A stretch of DNA of 64,000 bases from Arthrobacter pascens (GCF_030815585.1 NZ_JAUSWY010000001.1:1922001-1986000), one strand, 5' to 3'. Shown: positions 31,066-39,910, counted from the first letter of the stretch. Notes: generated from the letters alone by a model not told the origin. A program made the numbers and translations.

Positions 31066-31755
31066 GTGCAAGAGCAAGAGAGCAGGGCCACGGCGTACAC
31101 CACCGTGGCGGACGGGCAGGATGTCCGCCACGTGATCGAGGTCAAGCGCTCCAGGTTCATCACCGTCCTGCGCCGCGCCGGGAGCGAGGGTGCCGCCCGT
31201 GACCTGGTATCCGAACTTCGCCGCGAGTTCCACGATGCACGCCACCACTGCTCCGCCTTTGTCCTGGGACCTGACCGCGACATCCAGCGTTCCAACGATG
31301 ATGGCGAACCCTCGGGCACAGCAGGCATCCCCATGCTGGAAGCACTCATCAAGCGGGAAACCGCGCCAGGGGTGACGGACCTCAGTGACGCCACTGCCGT
31401 CGTCGTCCGTTACTTCGGCGGCATCCTGCTCGGCGCCGGCGGGCTGGTGCGCGCCTATTCCGAATCGGTGTCCTCTGCCCTGGACCTCGCACCGCTGGTC
31501 CGGCGCAGCCGGCTGCGGATCTGCTCGGCTGCGGTACCGCACACTTCTGCGGGGCGGTTGGAAAACGATCTGAGGGCTGCAGGATTCGTTATGGCGGAAA
31601 CAAGCTACGGGGCCCTTGACACTGTCCTGCGCCTGGCCCTGCCCGATGATCCGTTGGAAATCTCCGCCGCCACGGAACGCCTGCTGTCCCTTACTGCAGG
31701 GAGTGCCGAACTCAAGCCCGGCGGAACGGAGTGGATCGATGTCCCCCTCCCCTGA
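31066..31755 (+). CDS. YigZ/IMPACT family protein (UPF0029)
   Basis: A 229-residue protein with the UPF0029 N-terminal fold (residues ~15-130), including KRSRFI, DARHHCSAFVLG and the family core NDDGEPSGTAGIPMLEALI, then a ferredoxin-like C-terminal domain. The eukaryotic relative IMPACT/Yih1 regulates translation stress signalling; the bacterial role is unknown. GTG start at 31066 has no ribosome binding site, but TAGACT ends six bases before it, a leaderless arrangement. The next gene overlaps its end by 17 bases. Confidence 0.88.
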   Translation: MQEQESRATAYTTVADGQDVRHVIEVKRSRFITVLRRAGSEGAARDLVSELRREFHDARHHCSAFVLGPDRDIQRSNDDGEPSGTAGIPMLEALIKRETAPGVTDLSDATAVVVRYFGGILLGAGGLVRAYSESVSSALDLAPLVRRSRLRICSAAVPHTSAGRLENDLRAAGFVMAETSYGALDTVLRLALPDDPLEISAATERLLSLTAGSAELKPGGTEWIDVPLP

Positions 31756-32284
31756 AGTCGCGCTTGCGGATGTTACTGAGGCGGTCCTGGAGCAACTGCT
31801 GGTCCTGGCCGTTCAGGACGCCTCCACGGACGAGGTGACTCCGCCGCTGGGCACCGGGCCGGGATGGAACACGGAACGCATTGCCTGGTTCCGCAGCTAT
31901 CACCGGGAGGCCGCGGCGGGGCTTGACGGGCCGGCGCAGGAGAAGAGTTGGGCCGTCTTGTGCGACGGCAAGGTTGCCGGCTCCATCCGGCTCAAACGCA
32001 TGGGCCATGCTTCGCCAGATCAAGGCACCGCAAGGGAAGCGACCGTAGGGGATGCAACGGCGGAGACGGGCATCTGGCTGGGACGGGGCTTCCGTAGCCG
32101 GGGAGTCGGAGCCGCCGCCCTGGGCCTTGTCCTGGCAGAGGCACGCAGCTCCGGCCTGGAACGGCTGGTGGCCAGCACCGCAGCGGCGAACCTTGGCGCC
32201 CGGCGCGTCCTGGCGTCCGTGGGCGCCATCCTGGCGCCCGGCGACGGCGGAACGGTGACTGCCGTCGTCGAGCTCGGCAACTGA
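31739..32284 (+). CDS. GNAT family N-acetyltransferase
   Basis: A 181-residue GNAT protein resembling aminoglycoside 6'-acetyltransferase- or RimJ-like enzymes. Acetyl-CoA binding is indicated by IWLGRGFRSRGVGAAALGLV, and the downstream ASTAAANLGARRVLASVGA is the helix-4 region of the RimJ/RimL branch. ATG at 31739 is preferred over longer frames because GGAG lies seven bases upstream and the extra N-terminal residues would only mirror the overlapping YigZ-like gene. The acceptor substrate cannot be predicted. A bidirectional terminator follows. Confidence 0.8.
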   Translation: MSPSPEVALADVTEAVLEQLLVLAVQDASTDEVTPPLGTGPGWNTERIAWFRSYHREAAAGLDGPAQEKSWAVLCDGKVAGSIRLKRMGHASPDQGTAREATVGDATAETGIWLGRGFRSRGVGAAALGLVLAEARSSGLERLVASTAAANLGARRVLASVGAILAPGDGGTVTAVVELGN

Positions 32285-32350
32285 CCCGCAGTAGACGCAC
32301 CGAAACGTACGTTTGTGTGCGTTAAGTGCCAGTCAGATGGCCTGTTAAAC

Positions 32351-32384
32351 ACAGCGGGCCCCTGCTTTCGCAGGGGCCCGCTGT
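32351..32384. terminator. Bidirectional terminator between GNAT gene and rpsA
   Basis: A perfect 14-bp GC-rich stem (ACAGCGGGCCCCTG and its complement) with a CTTTCG loop. The plus strand continues TGTTAG and the minus strand TTTAAC, giving short U-containing tails both ways. It lies between two converging genes and can end both transcripts. Confidence 0.9.
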
Positions 32385-32416
32385 TGTTAGCCCGGGAAGC
32401 CCCGGGCCGGTGGCAA

Positions 32417-33892
32417 TTAGTTGCCGGTCAGCTTCTCGCGGAGTGCTGCAAGAGCCTCGTCCGAAGCAAGCGTGCCTGCACCGGTCTCGGCCACAGCAGG
32501 CTCGGAGGAGTAGCTGGTGGTGCCGGAATCGCTGTCACCGGACGTTGCTGCTGCAGCGTCGTCGGCGGCGTGCTGGGCAACCTGCTTCTTGTGTGCTTCC
32601 CAGCGGGTCTGGGCGTCAGCGTACTGCTGCTCCCAGGCTGCGCGCTGGTTCTCGTAGCCTTCAAGCCACTCGTTGGACTCCGGGTCGAAGCCCTCCGGGT
32701 ACTTGTAGTTGCCTTCTTCGTCGTACTCAGCGGCCATGCCGTAGAGAGCCGGGTCGAATTCGGTGCTCTCGGCGTCGACGCCCTCGTTGGCCTGCTTGAG
32801 GGAGAGGGAGATGCGGCGGCGCTCGAGGTCGATGTCGATGACCTTGACGAACAGCTCGTCGCCAACGGAGACAACCTGCTCCGCCAGCTCAACGTGGCGG
32901 ACTGCGAGCTCGGAGATGTGGACCAGGCCTTCGATGCCGTCTTCGACGCGGACAAACGCACCGAACGGAACCAGTTTGGTGACCTTACCCGGAACAACCT
33001 GGCCGAGGGCGTGGGTGCGGGCGAAGGTCTGCCACGGATCTTCCTGCGTAGCCTTGAGCGACAGGGAGACGCGTTCGCGGTCCAGATCGACCTCGAGAAC
33101 CTCGACGGTGACTTCCTGGCCAACCTCGACAACCTCGGACGGGTGGTCGATGTGCTTCCAGGAGAGCTCGGAAACGTGGACGAGGCCGTCTACGCCGCCC
33201 AGGTCCACGAAGGCACCGAAGTTGACGATGGAGGAAACGACGCCGGGACGGACCTGGCCCTTTTCCAGCTTGTTGAGGAACGTGGAGCGGACCTCGGACT
33301 GGGTCTGCTCGAGCCAGGCACGGCGGGACAGCACAACGTTGTTGCGGTTCTTGTCCAGCTCGATGATCTTGGCTTCGATCTGCTGACCGATGTACGGAGC
33401 AAGGTCGCGCACACGGCGCATCTCGACGAGGGATGCGGGCAGGAAGCCGCGCAGACCGATGTCGAGGATAAGACCACCCTTGACAACCTCGATGACGGTA
33501 CCGGTGACGACACCGTCTTCTTCCTTGACCTTCTCGATGTCGCCCCAGGCGCGCTCGTACTGAGCACGCTTCTTGGAGAGGATCAGGCGGCCTTCTTTGT
33601 CTTCCTTGGTGAGCACCAGGGCTTCGACCTGATCGCCAACGGAGACGACGTCTCCGGGATCAACATCGTGCTTGATGGAAAGCTCGCGGGAGGGGATGAC
33701 ACCTTCGGTCTTGTAACCGATGTCGAGCAGAACTTCATCGCGGTCGACTTTGACGACGGTACCTTCGACGAGGTCTCCGTCGTTGAAGTACTTGATGGTG
33801 GCGTCGACTGCTGCGAGGAAGTCCTCAGCGGTACCGATGTCGTTAATTGCGACTACGGGGGTACCGGGCTTCTCGGTGGAGGTGATGGTCAT
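32417..33892 (-). CDS. rpsA: 30S ribosomal protein S1
   Basis: A 491-residue S1 protein with four S1 RNA-binding repeats, starting near residues 38, 120, 205 and 292 (for example GDLVEGTVVKVDRDEVLLDIG and GQVVPGKVTKLVPFGAFVRVEDG), followed by an acidic/low-complexity tail. It binds mRNA and helps 30S initiation. Actinobacterial S1 has four repeats rather than the six of E. coli, so the length is normal. A long leader of about 150 bases with a strong promoter precedes it. S1 often represses its own translation, and the leader hairpin at 33965-33991 is a candidate site. Confidence 0.97.
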   Translation of the reverse strand: MTITSTEKPGTPVVAINDIGTAEDFLAAVDATIKYFNDGDLVEGTVVKVDRDEVLLDIGYKTEGVIPSRELSIKHDVDPGDVVSVGDQVEALVLTKEDKEGRLILSKKRAQYERAWGDIEKVKEEDGVVTGTVIEVVKGGLILDIGLRGFLPASLVEMRRVRDLAPYIGQQIEAKIIELDKNRNNVVLSRRAWLEQTQSEVRSTFLNKLEKGQVRPGVVSSIVNFGAFVDLGGVDGLVHVSELSWKHIDHPSEVVEVGQEVTVEVLEVDLDRERVSLSLKATQEDPWQTFARTHALGQVVPGKVTKLVPFGAFVRVEDGIEGLVHISELAVRHVELAEQVVSVGDELFVKVIDIDLERRRISLSLKQANEGVDAESTEFDPALYGMAAEYDEEGNYKYPEGFDPESNEWLEGYENQRAAWEQQYADAQTRWEAHKKQVAQHAADDAAAATSGDSDSGTTSYSSEPAVAETGAGTLASDEALAALREKLTGN

Positions 33893-33964
33893 GTAGTAGG
33901 GGCTCCGTTGTGGATAGTTAGTCGGTCAGGCAAACCACCGCGCCCGCGTTATGGAACGCAGGCG

Positions 33965-33991
33965 CAGGTCTCGGCGGATCGCACAGACCTG
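33965..33991 (-). promoter_or_regulatory. Hairpin in the rpsA leader
   Basis: CAGGTCT and AGACCTG (7 bp) flank a 13-base loop about 75 bases before the rpsA ATG. It falls within the predicted 5' untranslated region. Whether it takes part in autoregulation is inference. Confidence 0.4.
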
Positions 33992-34047
33992 CCGGGTCAT
34001 CCTGATTTTGTGGATTCTAGATACGTGCACGTAGTACACGCCCGTTT

Positions 34048-34077
34048 ATTCTAGTCGCAGTGGCCAACACCGGTCAA
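34048..34077 (-). promoter_or_regulatory. Strong rpsA promoter
   Basis: On the minus strand TTGACC (34077-34072) and TAGAAT (34053-34048) are separated by 18 bases, close to the consensus for the principal sigma factor. The predicted start near 34041 gives a leader of about 150 bases to the rpsA ATG. Confidence 0.7.
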
Positions 34078-34112
34078 AGCGCAGGCAATCCCGAAGGGGC
34101 CAAATGACCTGC

Positions 34113-35411
34113 TCAGAAGTGGGTGAGGCAATGGGTGGCCCGCTCCACCGCAAACATCTGCCAGGCCTTGAATGCCGCACCCTTGGTGTTCTCGCGGATC
34201 CGGCCGGCCGCCACCAGCGTCACTGGGCAGACTGCGCCGAGATAGATCGATGACAGGGCAGCGACGTCCAGCGCCAGGTCTGCCGCCTCGCTTTCCGGCA
34301 CGGGCACGACGGCGGCCTGGCCGCCGGTGACGTCCAGTGCAAAGGTTCCAGCCGCGAGTCCCAGCGGGTCATGGACTTCCAGGACCAGCCGGCCGTCCGC
34401 GGGATAGTGACGCGCCTCAAGGGCCTTGCCTACGTCCAGAATGCGGAGCCAGAGCATGTCCCTGCTGTCGGAGGAGTCAATACAGCGGGGGTCGGACAGC
34501 GCCCAGGTCAGCGGGTCATCCAGCGGTGCTTCCTCCCAGGTCACCCGCTCCACCAGGTCGATGGCAGCCAGGAACTGCCACAGCTCCAGGTACCCCTCGT
34601 TGCTGGCCGCCACGAGGTCCATTACCTGCACGGTATAGGGCTCGGTGTCCCACCCTAGGAACTTATAGGAGACATAGCCGTCAACAGCTCCGTCGGGTCC
34701 ATAGTGCAGCGCCACCTTGACGGCCGGATCTTCCTTACCGTCGCGACCGAGGGAACCTGAGGCCCCTTGGCGGTACCACTCCTGGCGGCCCATGGACCCT
34801 GGAGTCAGCCGGTGCACCCGGTCGAACACCTTCGGGGCCAGGTCCAGCAGCACCTTGGGATCTGCGATTTCCACGCTTCCCACGGCCTGGTGACGGACGC
34901 TGAACCGTGCGCTGGTGTCCACTTTCACGGTACGTTCGAAGCTGGCCACGCCGAAACCAAACCGCCCGTAGATGGTTCCTTCAGACGCCGTGAGGGCAGC
35001 CATTGCCACACCGTCCTTCCGAGCCAGTTCCAGGTCCTCGGACATCATCCGCCGCAGCAGGCCCCGCCGCCGGTGGGAGGTACGCACCGTCACCGCCGTG
35101 ACCATCTGGGTTTCCAGCAGGCGGCCGAAACCGATGTTGAGGGTCTTGCGGAGCGTGCCGAACGTGGCGACGGGCACATCCGCCGGCAGCGATCCGGCGG
35201 CCACCTGGCGCGTCTGGTACGCCCCTGTCAGGACGCGCTGGTCCACCCGGTATGTCTCGAGTGACCTCGCCACGTGCTCCGGCGTCCTGGTTGATTCGTG
35301 GAAGCCGAACGCCACCGCCCGGATCCACGATTCGGCTTCGGCAAAACCCTCTTCGCCCTCGGATGCCGCGCCGAAGCGCCGGATTTCATAGTCACCACTC
35401 AGATCAGCCAC
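34113..35411 (-). CDS. Eis-like GNAT acetyltransferase
   Basis: A 432-residue protein with the tripartite Eis architecture: an N-terminal GNAT domain (TAVTVRTSHRRRGLLRRMM for acetyl-CoA, near residue 110), a second GNAT-like domain and a C-terminal SCP2-like domain (LVLEVHDPLGLAAG). The tyrosine in TASEGTIYGRFGFG corresponds to the general acid of Eis, and the protein ends in phenylalanine, matching the terminal residue whose carboxylate acts as base in mycobacterial Eis. GTG at 35411 is chosen over an upstream extension; TAGGCT lies five bases before it. Eis acetylates aminoglycosides and other amines; the natural substrate here is unknown. Confidence 0.85.
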   Translation of the reverse strand: MADLSGDYEIRRFGAASEGEEGFAEAESWIRAVAFGFHESTRTPEHVARSLETYRVDQRVLTGAYQTRQVAAGSLPADVPVATFGTLRKTLNIGFGRLLETQMVTAVTVRTSHRRRGLLRRMMSEDLELARKDGVAMAALTASEGTIYGRFGFGVASFERTVKVDTSARFSVRHQAVGSVEIADPKVLLDLAPKVFDRVHRLTPGSMGRQEWYRQGASGSLGRDGKEDPAVKVALHYGPDGAVDGYVSYKFLGWDTEPYTVQVMDLVAASNEGYLELWQFLAAIDLVERVTWEEAPLDDPLTWALSDPRCIDSSDSRDMLWLRILDVGKALEARHYPADGRLVLEVHDPLGLAAGTFALDVTGGQAAVVPVPESEAADLALDVAALSSIYLGAVCPVTLVAAGRIRENTKGAAFKAWQMFAVERATHCLTHF

Positions 35412-35485
35412 ACGGCCGAGCCTAACCAATGGATCCTGCGCCTGGCCAGCACTGCGTTCCACGTGTCGCCGGCCACTGGCAATTC

Positions 35486-36148
35486 CTACGGGCTCCCCGG
35501 CCGGACCAGGCCGGTCTCGTAGGCAAGGACCACCAGTTGGGACCGGTCCCGCGCGTTCAGCTTCGCGAGCAGCCTGCTGACGTACGTTCGCGCTGTGGCC
35601 GGGCTGATGAACAGCTTCTGGCCAATCTCCTGGTTGGACAGTCCCCGGCCGATCTCGGTGAGGACTTCCCGTTCGCGTTCGGTCAGGGCCAGGAGCGGGG
35701 CCACATCGGCAGGCCGGTGCTGCCCCGCGGCCACAGACTGCATGACCCTGCGGGTGATGGCAGGCGAGAGGAGGGCATCCCCGGCAGCCACCGCCCGGAT
35801 AGCCTGGCGCAGCTCAAGCGGGGCGATGTCCTTAAGCAGGAATCCTGCGGCGCCCAGCCGGATGGCGTCGAAGACGTTCTCGTCCTCGTCAAAGGTGGTC
35901 AGGATCAGCACCCGGACACCGGCGAGCTCGGGGTCGGCCACGATCCGGCCGGTGGCGTCCAGCCCGTCCATCACCGGCATGCGGATGTCCATCAGGACCA
36001 CGTCGGGAAGATATTCCCTGACCTTCTGCAGTCCCGTGGCACCGTTGGACGCCTCCGCGGCGACGGTGATGTCACCGTCGTGCTCTGCGAGTGTCCGCAG
36101 GCCGGTCCGCACGAGCTCCTGGTCGTCCACCACAACAATCCGAATCAT
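35486..36148 (-). CDS. NarL/LuxR-family response regulator
   Basis: A 220-residue response regulator: receiver domain with acidic pocket VVDDQ and phospho-acceptor Asp54 in LMDIRMPVMDG, then a LuxR-type helix-turn-helix (LTEREREVLTEIGRGLSNQEIGQKL region, residues ~150-210). It is translationally coupled to the sensor kinase upstream (ATGA overlap), so the two form one system. The divergent multicopper oxidase is the nearest candidate target; a CGTC-N5-GACG palindrome at 37371-37383 lies between them. Confidence 0.93.
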   Translation of the reverse strand: MIRIVVVDDQELVRTGLRTLAEHDGDITVAAEASNGATGLQKVREYLPDVVLMDIRMPVMDGLDATGRIVADPELAGVRVLILTTFDEDENVFDAIRLGAAGFLLKDIAPLELRQAIRAVAAGDALLSPAITRRVMQSVAAGQHRPADVAPLLALTEREREVLTEIGRGLSNQEIGQKLFISPATARTYVSRLLAKLNARDRSQLVVLAYETGLVRPGSP

Positions 36149-37338
36149 GGGTCCAGTCTTGCCGGTAGCTGGGCGTGGACAGAAAAACCGTCCCGTGAGG
36201 GACCTGCGGTGCTTACGTAGCCTCCCAGGGTGGTGGCACGTTCGCGCATCCCGATGATCCCGTGTCCGTTGGAGGGTTGGTTCGAGGTTCCGCCCGCGGC
36301 CGCTTTGCCGTTGTCCGTCACTTCCAAGGTCAGGACGCCATTGTCCACGGCGGCTCCGATTTTAACAGCCGAGGCGCCAGAGTGGCGGAGCACGTTCGTC
36401 AGAGACTCCTGGATGATGCGGTAGGCAGCGGCGTCAATGGTGATGGACAGCTCCCCCGGTGCGACGCTCATGGCCAGGTCAACCTCCAGGCCGGTCTCCC
36501 GGGCTGCTTCGGCCAACTTGCCCACGCCGCTGAGCCCCACCGTTGAGCGGAGATCGTCCTGGTGCGGCGTGCGGAGCAGCCTGACGGTGGAACGCAGCTC
36601 CTTCATCGTCTCCGAGGCGGCTGCGCGGATCTGTTCGACAGCGCGGGAGGCGGCGCCGTCGTCGTGCCCTATCGCTTCGGCCGCCACATTGCTGTGGAGC
36701 GAGATGACGGACATCGTGTGGCCGATCACGTCATGCAGGTCGCGGGCCATCCGCATTCTTTCGGCATGCACCAGCCCTTCCGCGTGCCGGACGCGTTCAG
36801 CTGCCGCGAGCGCGTTGAGCCGGTCTTGCTGGAGACGGGTTTCGCGCCGCATCCGGACCACGACGCCCAGCGCGATGCCCGCCGCCATCAGGGCAATGTT
36901 GGTCACAAGTTCATAGCTGATCAGGTAGGACTGCGGCAGGCCCTCGCTGATCCGGAAGTATGCGGAAACGGCCACCAGCACCGCGCCCGCCGTGGCTGCC
37001 TCCCCAGTCCTGTCCTGTTCGGCGGCCGAATACATCGCCGCTACCGCCGGCAGCGAAATGCCGATAGGCGGAAAGCCGAGCGCGTAGTAGGTGAAGATCC
37101 CCAACACGGTCAGGACCAGGACGGCCAGGGGGTAGCGGCGGCGGACCAGCAGCAGTGTGCCGAAGCCGGCGGCGAAAAGATAAGCAGGGAGGCTGGCCCG
37201 CCCCGTTTCTTCCAGGTCCGCGAGAATGACGACGGCGACGGCAAGAGCCATGGATACCGCCAGGACTGCATCCGTCACCCGCGGTCCGGCGTGCCGCGCG
37301 TTAGCCGCGGCGCTCCGCAACGTGCCCATGGTCTTCAT
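36145..37338 (-). CDS. Sensor histidine kinase (HisKA_3 type)
   Basis: A 397-residue membrane kinase of the NarX/DesK group. About five hydrophobic segments in residues 15-160 form a membrane sensor with no large extracytoplasmic domain, followed by the dimerisation helix with the phosphorylated histidine in MARDLHDVIGHTMS (near residue 205) and an HATPase domain (SLTNVLRHSGA, GHGIIGMRERA). ATG at 37338 is preferred to a longer frame because TACGAT lies exactly six bases before it, indicating a leaderless start, and the extension looks non-coding. The signal sensed is unknown. Confidence 0.9.
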   Translation of the reverse strand: MKTMGTLRSAAANARHAGPRVTDAVLAVSMALAVAVVILADLEETGRASLPAYLFAAGFGTLLLVRRRYPLAVLVLTVLGIFTYYALGFPPIGISLPAVAAMYSAAEQDRTGEAATAGAVLVAVSAYFRISEGLPQSYLISYELVTNIALMAAGIALGVVVRMRRETRLQQDRLNALAAAERVRHAEGLVHAERMRMARDLHDVIGHTMSVISLHSNVAAEAIGHDDGAASRAVEQIRAAASETMKELRSTVRLLRTPHQDDLRSTVGLSGVGKLAEAARETGLEVDLAMSVAPGELSITIDAAAYRIIQESLTNVLRHSGASAVKIGAAVDNGVLTLEVTDNGKAAAGGTSNQPSNGHGIIGMRERATTLGGYVSTAGPSRDGFSVHAQLPARLDP

Positions 37339-37370
37339 GGTTACATCGTAGGAGGCTGCGCGCAGGGACG

Positions 37371-37383
37371 CGTCAGTACGACG
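37371..37383. promoter_or_regulatory. Palindrome between sensor kinase and multicopper oxidase genes
   Basis: CGTC-AGTAC-GACG lies about 40 bases upstream of the predicted kinase start and about 110 bases before the oxidase start. A looser GACG-N8-CGTC is 20 bases further on. Either might bind the NarL-type regulator; this is a guess from position. Confidence 0.3.
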
Positions 37384-37491
37384 GCTAGGGCTTTGCCGCC
37401 TCCTGACGACATCCGCCGTCGACAATTGCCTACGTACCCAAGCGACCGTGGGCCGATGTGCCCGGACTCTGGCGTCCATACCGTTGAAGGC

Positions 37492-39000
37492 ATGAAACAC
37501 TCCCTCCGCTGCGCGCATCCCGCTGCGCGTGCGGCCGCCGTCGCAGTGGCCCTCACGCTGACCGGATGCAGCTCCCCCGAGATCGATGTCCCCGCGGATT
37601 TCGGGCAGCCGCTGATGATCCCACCGCTGGCGGAATCACACGTGGATGCGAGCGGGACCCGGATATTCGACCTGACGGCCCGGGGCGGCACCACCGAGTT
37701 CACGGCGGCCGGTGCAACGGAGACCATGGGCTATAACGGAACCTTCCTCGGGCCCACGTTGCGCGCTGCCCGCGGCGAAAAGGTGGCGGTGAATGTCACC
37801 AACAGTCTGGCCGAGGCCACCAGCGTGCACTGGCATGGCATGCACTTGCCGGCGGCAATGGACGGCGGCCCGCATCAGGAGGTCGCGCCCGGCGCCACGT
37901 GGCGGCCGGAATGGATCATCGACCAGCCGGCTGCAACCCTCTGGTACCACCCGCACCCGCACGGTAGGACCGAGGAACAGGTGTACCGGGGACTTGCCGG
38001 GATGTTCATCCTGGATGATCCCGACACTGCTTCCTCCGGCCTGCCCGGCACCTATGGCGTGGACGACATCCCGCTAATAGTGCAGGACAAGCAATTCACC
38101 GCTGACGGTCAGTGGTCATTGAAGAATGACGGCAATGAAATCGGCGTGCTCGGGTCCACCACCATGGTGAACGGCAGCATCGGCGCCGTCCAACAGGTCA
38201 CTACTGAGCAGGTCCGGCTGCGGCTCCTGAACGGATCCACCGCACGCATTTACAATTTCGGCTTCGCCAATGACCGCCCGTTCCAGGTCGTGGCCACGGA
38301 CGGCGGGCTGCTGCAGGCGCCGCTGGAACGGCGGAACATTCAGCTCTCCCCCGGCGAACGGGCCGAGATTGTGCTGTCCCTTGCGCCCGGTGAGGAAACC
38401 ATGCTCCGCTCCTCGAAGCCGGACCTCGGGGCCGTGGCCGCGTCCTTTGCCTTCGGCGGCGAGGATTCCTTCGACCTCCTGAAGCTCCAGGCCGCACCGG
38501 TTCTCCAACCGTCGGCGAAGATATCCCCGCGCCTTGCAACATTTGCGCCCGACGAGGAGGCTGCCTCGGTGACCCGGTCCTTCACGCTGGCGGGCCGCGA
38601 GATCAACGGCCGGAAGATGGACATGGACCGGATCGACCAGACCGTTGCGTTGGGCGCCACCGAAATCTGGGAGGTCCGGAGCCGAAACTCGTTCCCGCAC
38701 AACTTCCACATCCACGACGTGCAGTTCCAGATCCTCAGCATCGACGGCGCAGAGCCGCCGGAACACCTCGCCGGCCGCAAGGACACCGTGTACCTGTCCC
38801 CGCGGAAAACGTACCGGCTGATCATGTCCTTCGAGGACTACGCCGATCCGGACGTCCCCTTCATGTACCACTGCCACCTGCTCCTCCACGAAGACGAGGG
38901 CATGATGGGCCAGTTCACGGTGACTGATCCGGCCGCAGATGCCGGGGTGAGCAAGCCGGGCCCAGATCACGACAGAGGCCACGCAGGGCACCGCCACTGA
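37492..39000 (+). CDS. Multicopper oxidase, lipoprotein
   Basis: A 502-residue multicopper oxidase. An N-terminal signal peptide ends in a lipobox LTGC with Cys26, so the mature enzyme is probably anchored outside the membrane. Copper ligands are in the expected four blocks: HWHGMHLP, WYHPHPHG, HNFHIHDVQF and HCHLLLHEDEGMM, the last carrying the type 1 copper cysteine. A histidine-rich tail (HDRGHAGHRH) could add metal binding. CueO-like cuprous oxidase or laccase activity is likely. The ATG has TACCGT seven bases upstream. A two-component system is divergent. Confidence 0.92.
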   Translation: MKHSLRCAHPAARAAAVAVALTLTGCSSPEIDVPADFGQPLMIPPLAESHVDASGTRIFDLTARGGTTEFTAAGATETMGYNGTFLGPTLRAARGEKVAVNVTNSLAEATSVHWHGMHLPAAMDGGPHQEVAPGATWRPEWIIDQPAATLWYHPHPHGRTEEQVYRGLAGMFILDDPDTASSGLPGTYGVDDIPLIVQDKQFTADGQWSLKNDGNEIGVLGSTTMVNGSIGAVQQVTTEQVRLRLLNGSTARIYNFGFANDRPFQVVATDGGLLQAPLERRNIQLSPGERAEIVLSLAPGEETMLRSSKPDLGAVAASFAFGGEDSFDLLKLQAAPVLQPSAKISPRLATFAPDEEAASVTRSFTLAGREINGRKMDMDRIDQTVALGATEIWEVRSRNSFPHNFHIHDVQFQILSIDGAEPPEHLAGRKDTVYLSPRKTYRLIMSFEDYADPDVPFMYHCHLLLHEDEGMMGQFTVTDPAADAGVSKPGPDHDRGHAGHRH

Positions 39001-39025
39001 CAGCTTAACCATCTCGGGTCGATCT

Positions 39026-39075
39026 GCAACTAAGGGGTTGCTATTCCTTGAGATTTAATGCAACTATATGGTTGC
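39026..39075 (+). promoter_or_regulatory. Twin palindromes, probable ArsR operators
   Basis: Two 16-bp sites with identical arms, GCAAC-N6-GTTGC, lie at 39026-39041 (centre TAAGGG) and 39060-39075 (centre TATATG), 34 bp apart. They sit just upstream of the SRPBCC-ArsR operon. Dyads of this size are typical for dimeric ArsR repressors, so autoregulation is the likely role. Confidence 0.7.
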
Positions 39076-39101
39076 ACCAATCGACCGAAAGGAACAGAAT
39101 C

Positions 39102-39578
39102 ATGACCATGACAGCCAATCAATCCTCGGTAGTAGACAACGGCGAATTCACCGTGACGCGCACCATCACCGTCGCGGCTCCGATCGAGAAGGTGTGGGCG
39201 GCGATCACCGAAGCCGAGCACATCGCCCGATGGTTCGGGCAAACAGCCGTGCTCGACGAAGTCGCCATCGGCGCCGGTGGAGTCTTTTCGTTTGAGGGAT
39301 TCGGCGCGTTCCCGGTGCTGATCGAGGAGCTCGACCCGCCCCGGATGATCGCCTACCGCTGGAGCAACGAACAGGCAATGTCGGACACTGCCATCGACCC
39401 CGACCACTCGACAGTATTCCGGTTCACCCTCAAAGAGCTCGACGGCGGTACTCAGCTAACGGTCGTCGAATCTGGCTTCGACACCCAGGCCGACCCGGCC
39501 GCCAGCATGGAGAGCCACCGAACGGGCTGGGACTCGGAGCTGGACGAACTGGTCAGCTACCTCGAGGGCGGCTCGTGA
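39102..39578 (+). CDS. SRPBCC (AHSA1-like) domain protein
   Basis: A 158-residue START/Bet v1-fold protein of the AHSA1 group, recognised from TRTITVAAPIEKVWAAITEAEHIARWFG at the N-terminus and LTVVESGFDT with a C-terminal long helix (WDSELDELVSYLEGG). Such proteins bind hydrophobic ligands and are commonly encoded with an ArsR regulator. ATG at 39102 has AGGA nine bases upstream. The stop codon overlaps the next start (GTGA). Ligand unknown. Confidence 0.88.
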   Translation: MTMTANQSSVVDNGEFTVTRTITVAAPIEKVWAAITEAEHIARWFGQTAVLDEVAIGAGGVFSFEGFGAFPVLIEELDPPRMIAYRWSNEQAMSDTAIDPDHSTVFRFTLKELDGGTQLTVVESGFDTQADPAASMESHRTGWDSELDELVSYLEGGS

Positions 39579-39889
39579 CCACGGCCCTGGTTCCGGTGTT
39601 CGCCGCGCTCGGGGACGAGACCCGGTGGAACATCCTGGCGGCCCTCGGCGAGGGCGATGCGTCGGCGTCGACCCTCGCCGGGAGGCTCCCGGTCACACGG
39701 CAGGCAATCGCCAAACACCTGGCCGTGCTGCAGGAGGCCGGACTCGTGGAATCCGTGCGCGTCGGCCGCGAGCTACGCTACCGGGTGCTCGGCGCACAGT
39801 TGAGTGCGACCGCGCGGCGCCTCGACCGCATCGGCGCTGAGTGGGATCGCCGCCTGGCCACGATCAAGCGCATCGCGGAAGAGATGTAG
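39575..39889 (+). CDS. ArsR-family transcriptional regulator
   Basis: A 104-residue winged helix repressor of the ArsR type: ALGDETRWNILAALGEGDASAS, the recognition helix region LPVTRQAIAKHLAVLQEAGLV and the wing VGRELRYRVLG. No metal-binding cysteine pair is present, so it belongs to the non-metal branch usually paired with SRPBCC proteins. GTG start overlaps the stop of that gene. The twin palindromes upstream of the operon are its likely operators. Confidence 0.92.
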   Translation: MTTALVPVFAALGDETRWNILAALGEGDASASTLAGRLPVTRQAIAKHLAVLQEAGLVESVRVGRELRYRVLGAQLSATARRLDRIGAEWDRRLATIKRIAEEM

Positions 39890-39910
39890 CACGGTTGCGC
39901 CCGAGCCGGC

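Noticed and set aside
32315..34054. 579-codon frame opposite rpsA
   Set aside because: Composed of the complement of S1 repeats and crosses the terminator and the rpsA promoter.
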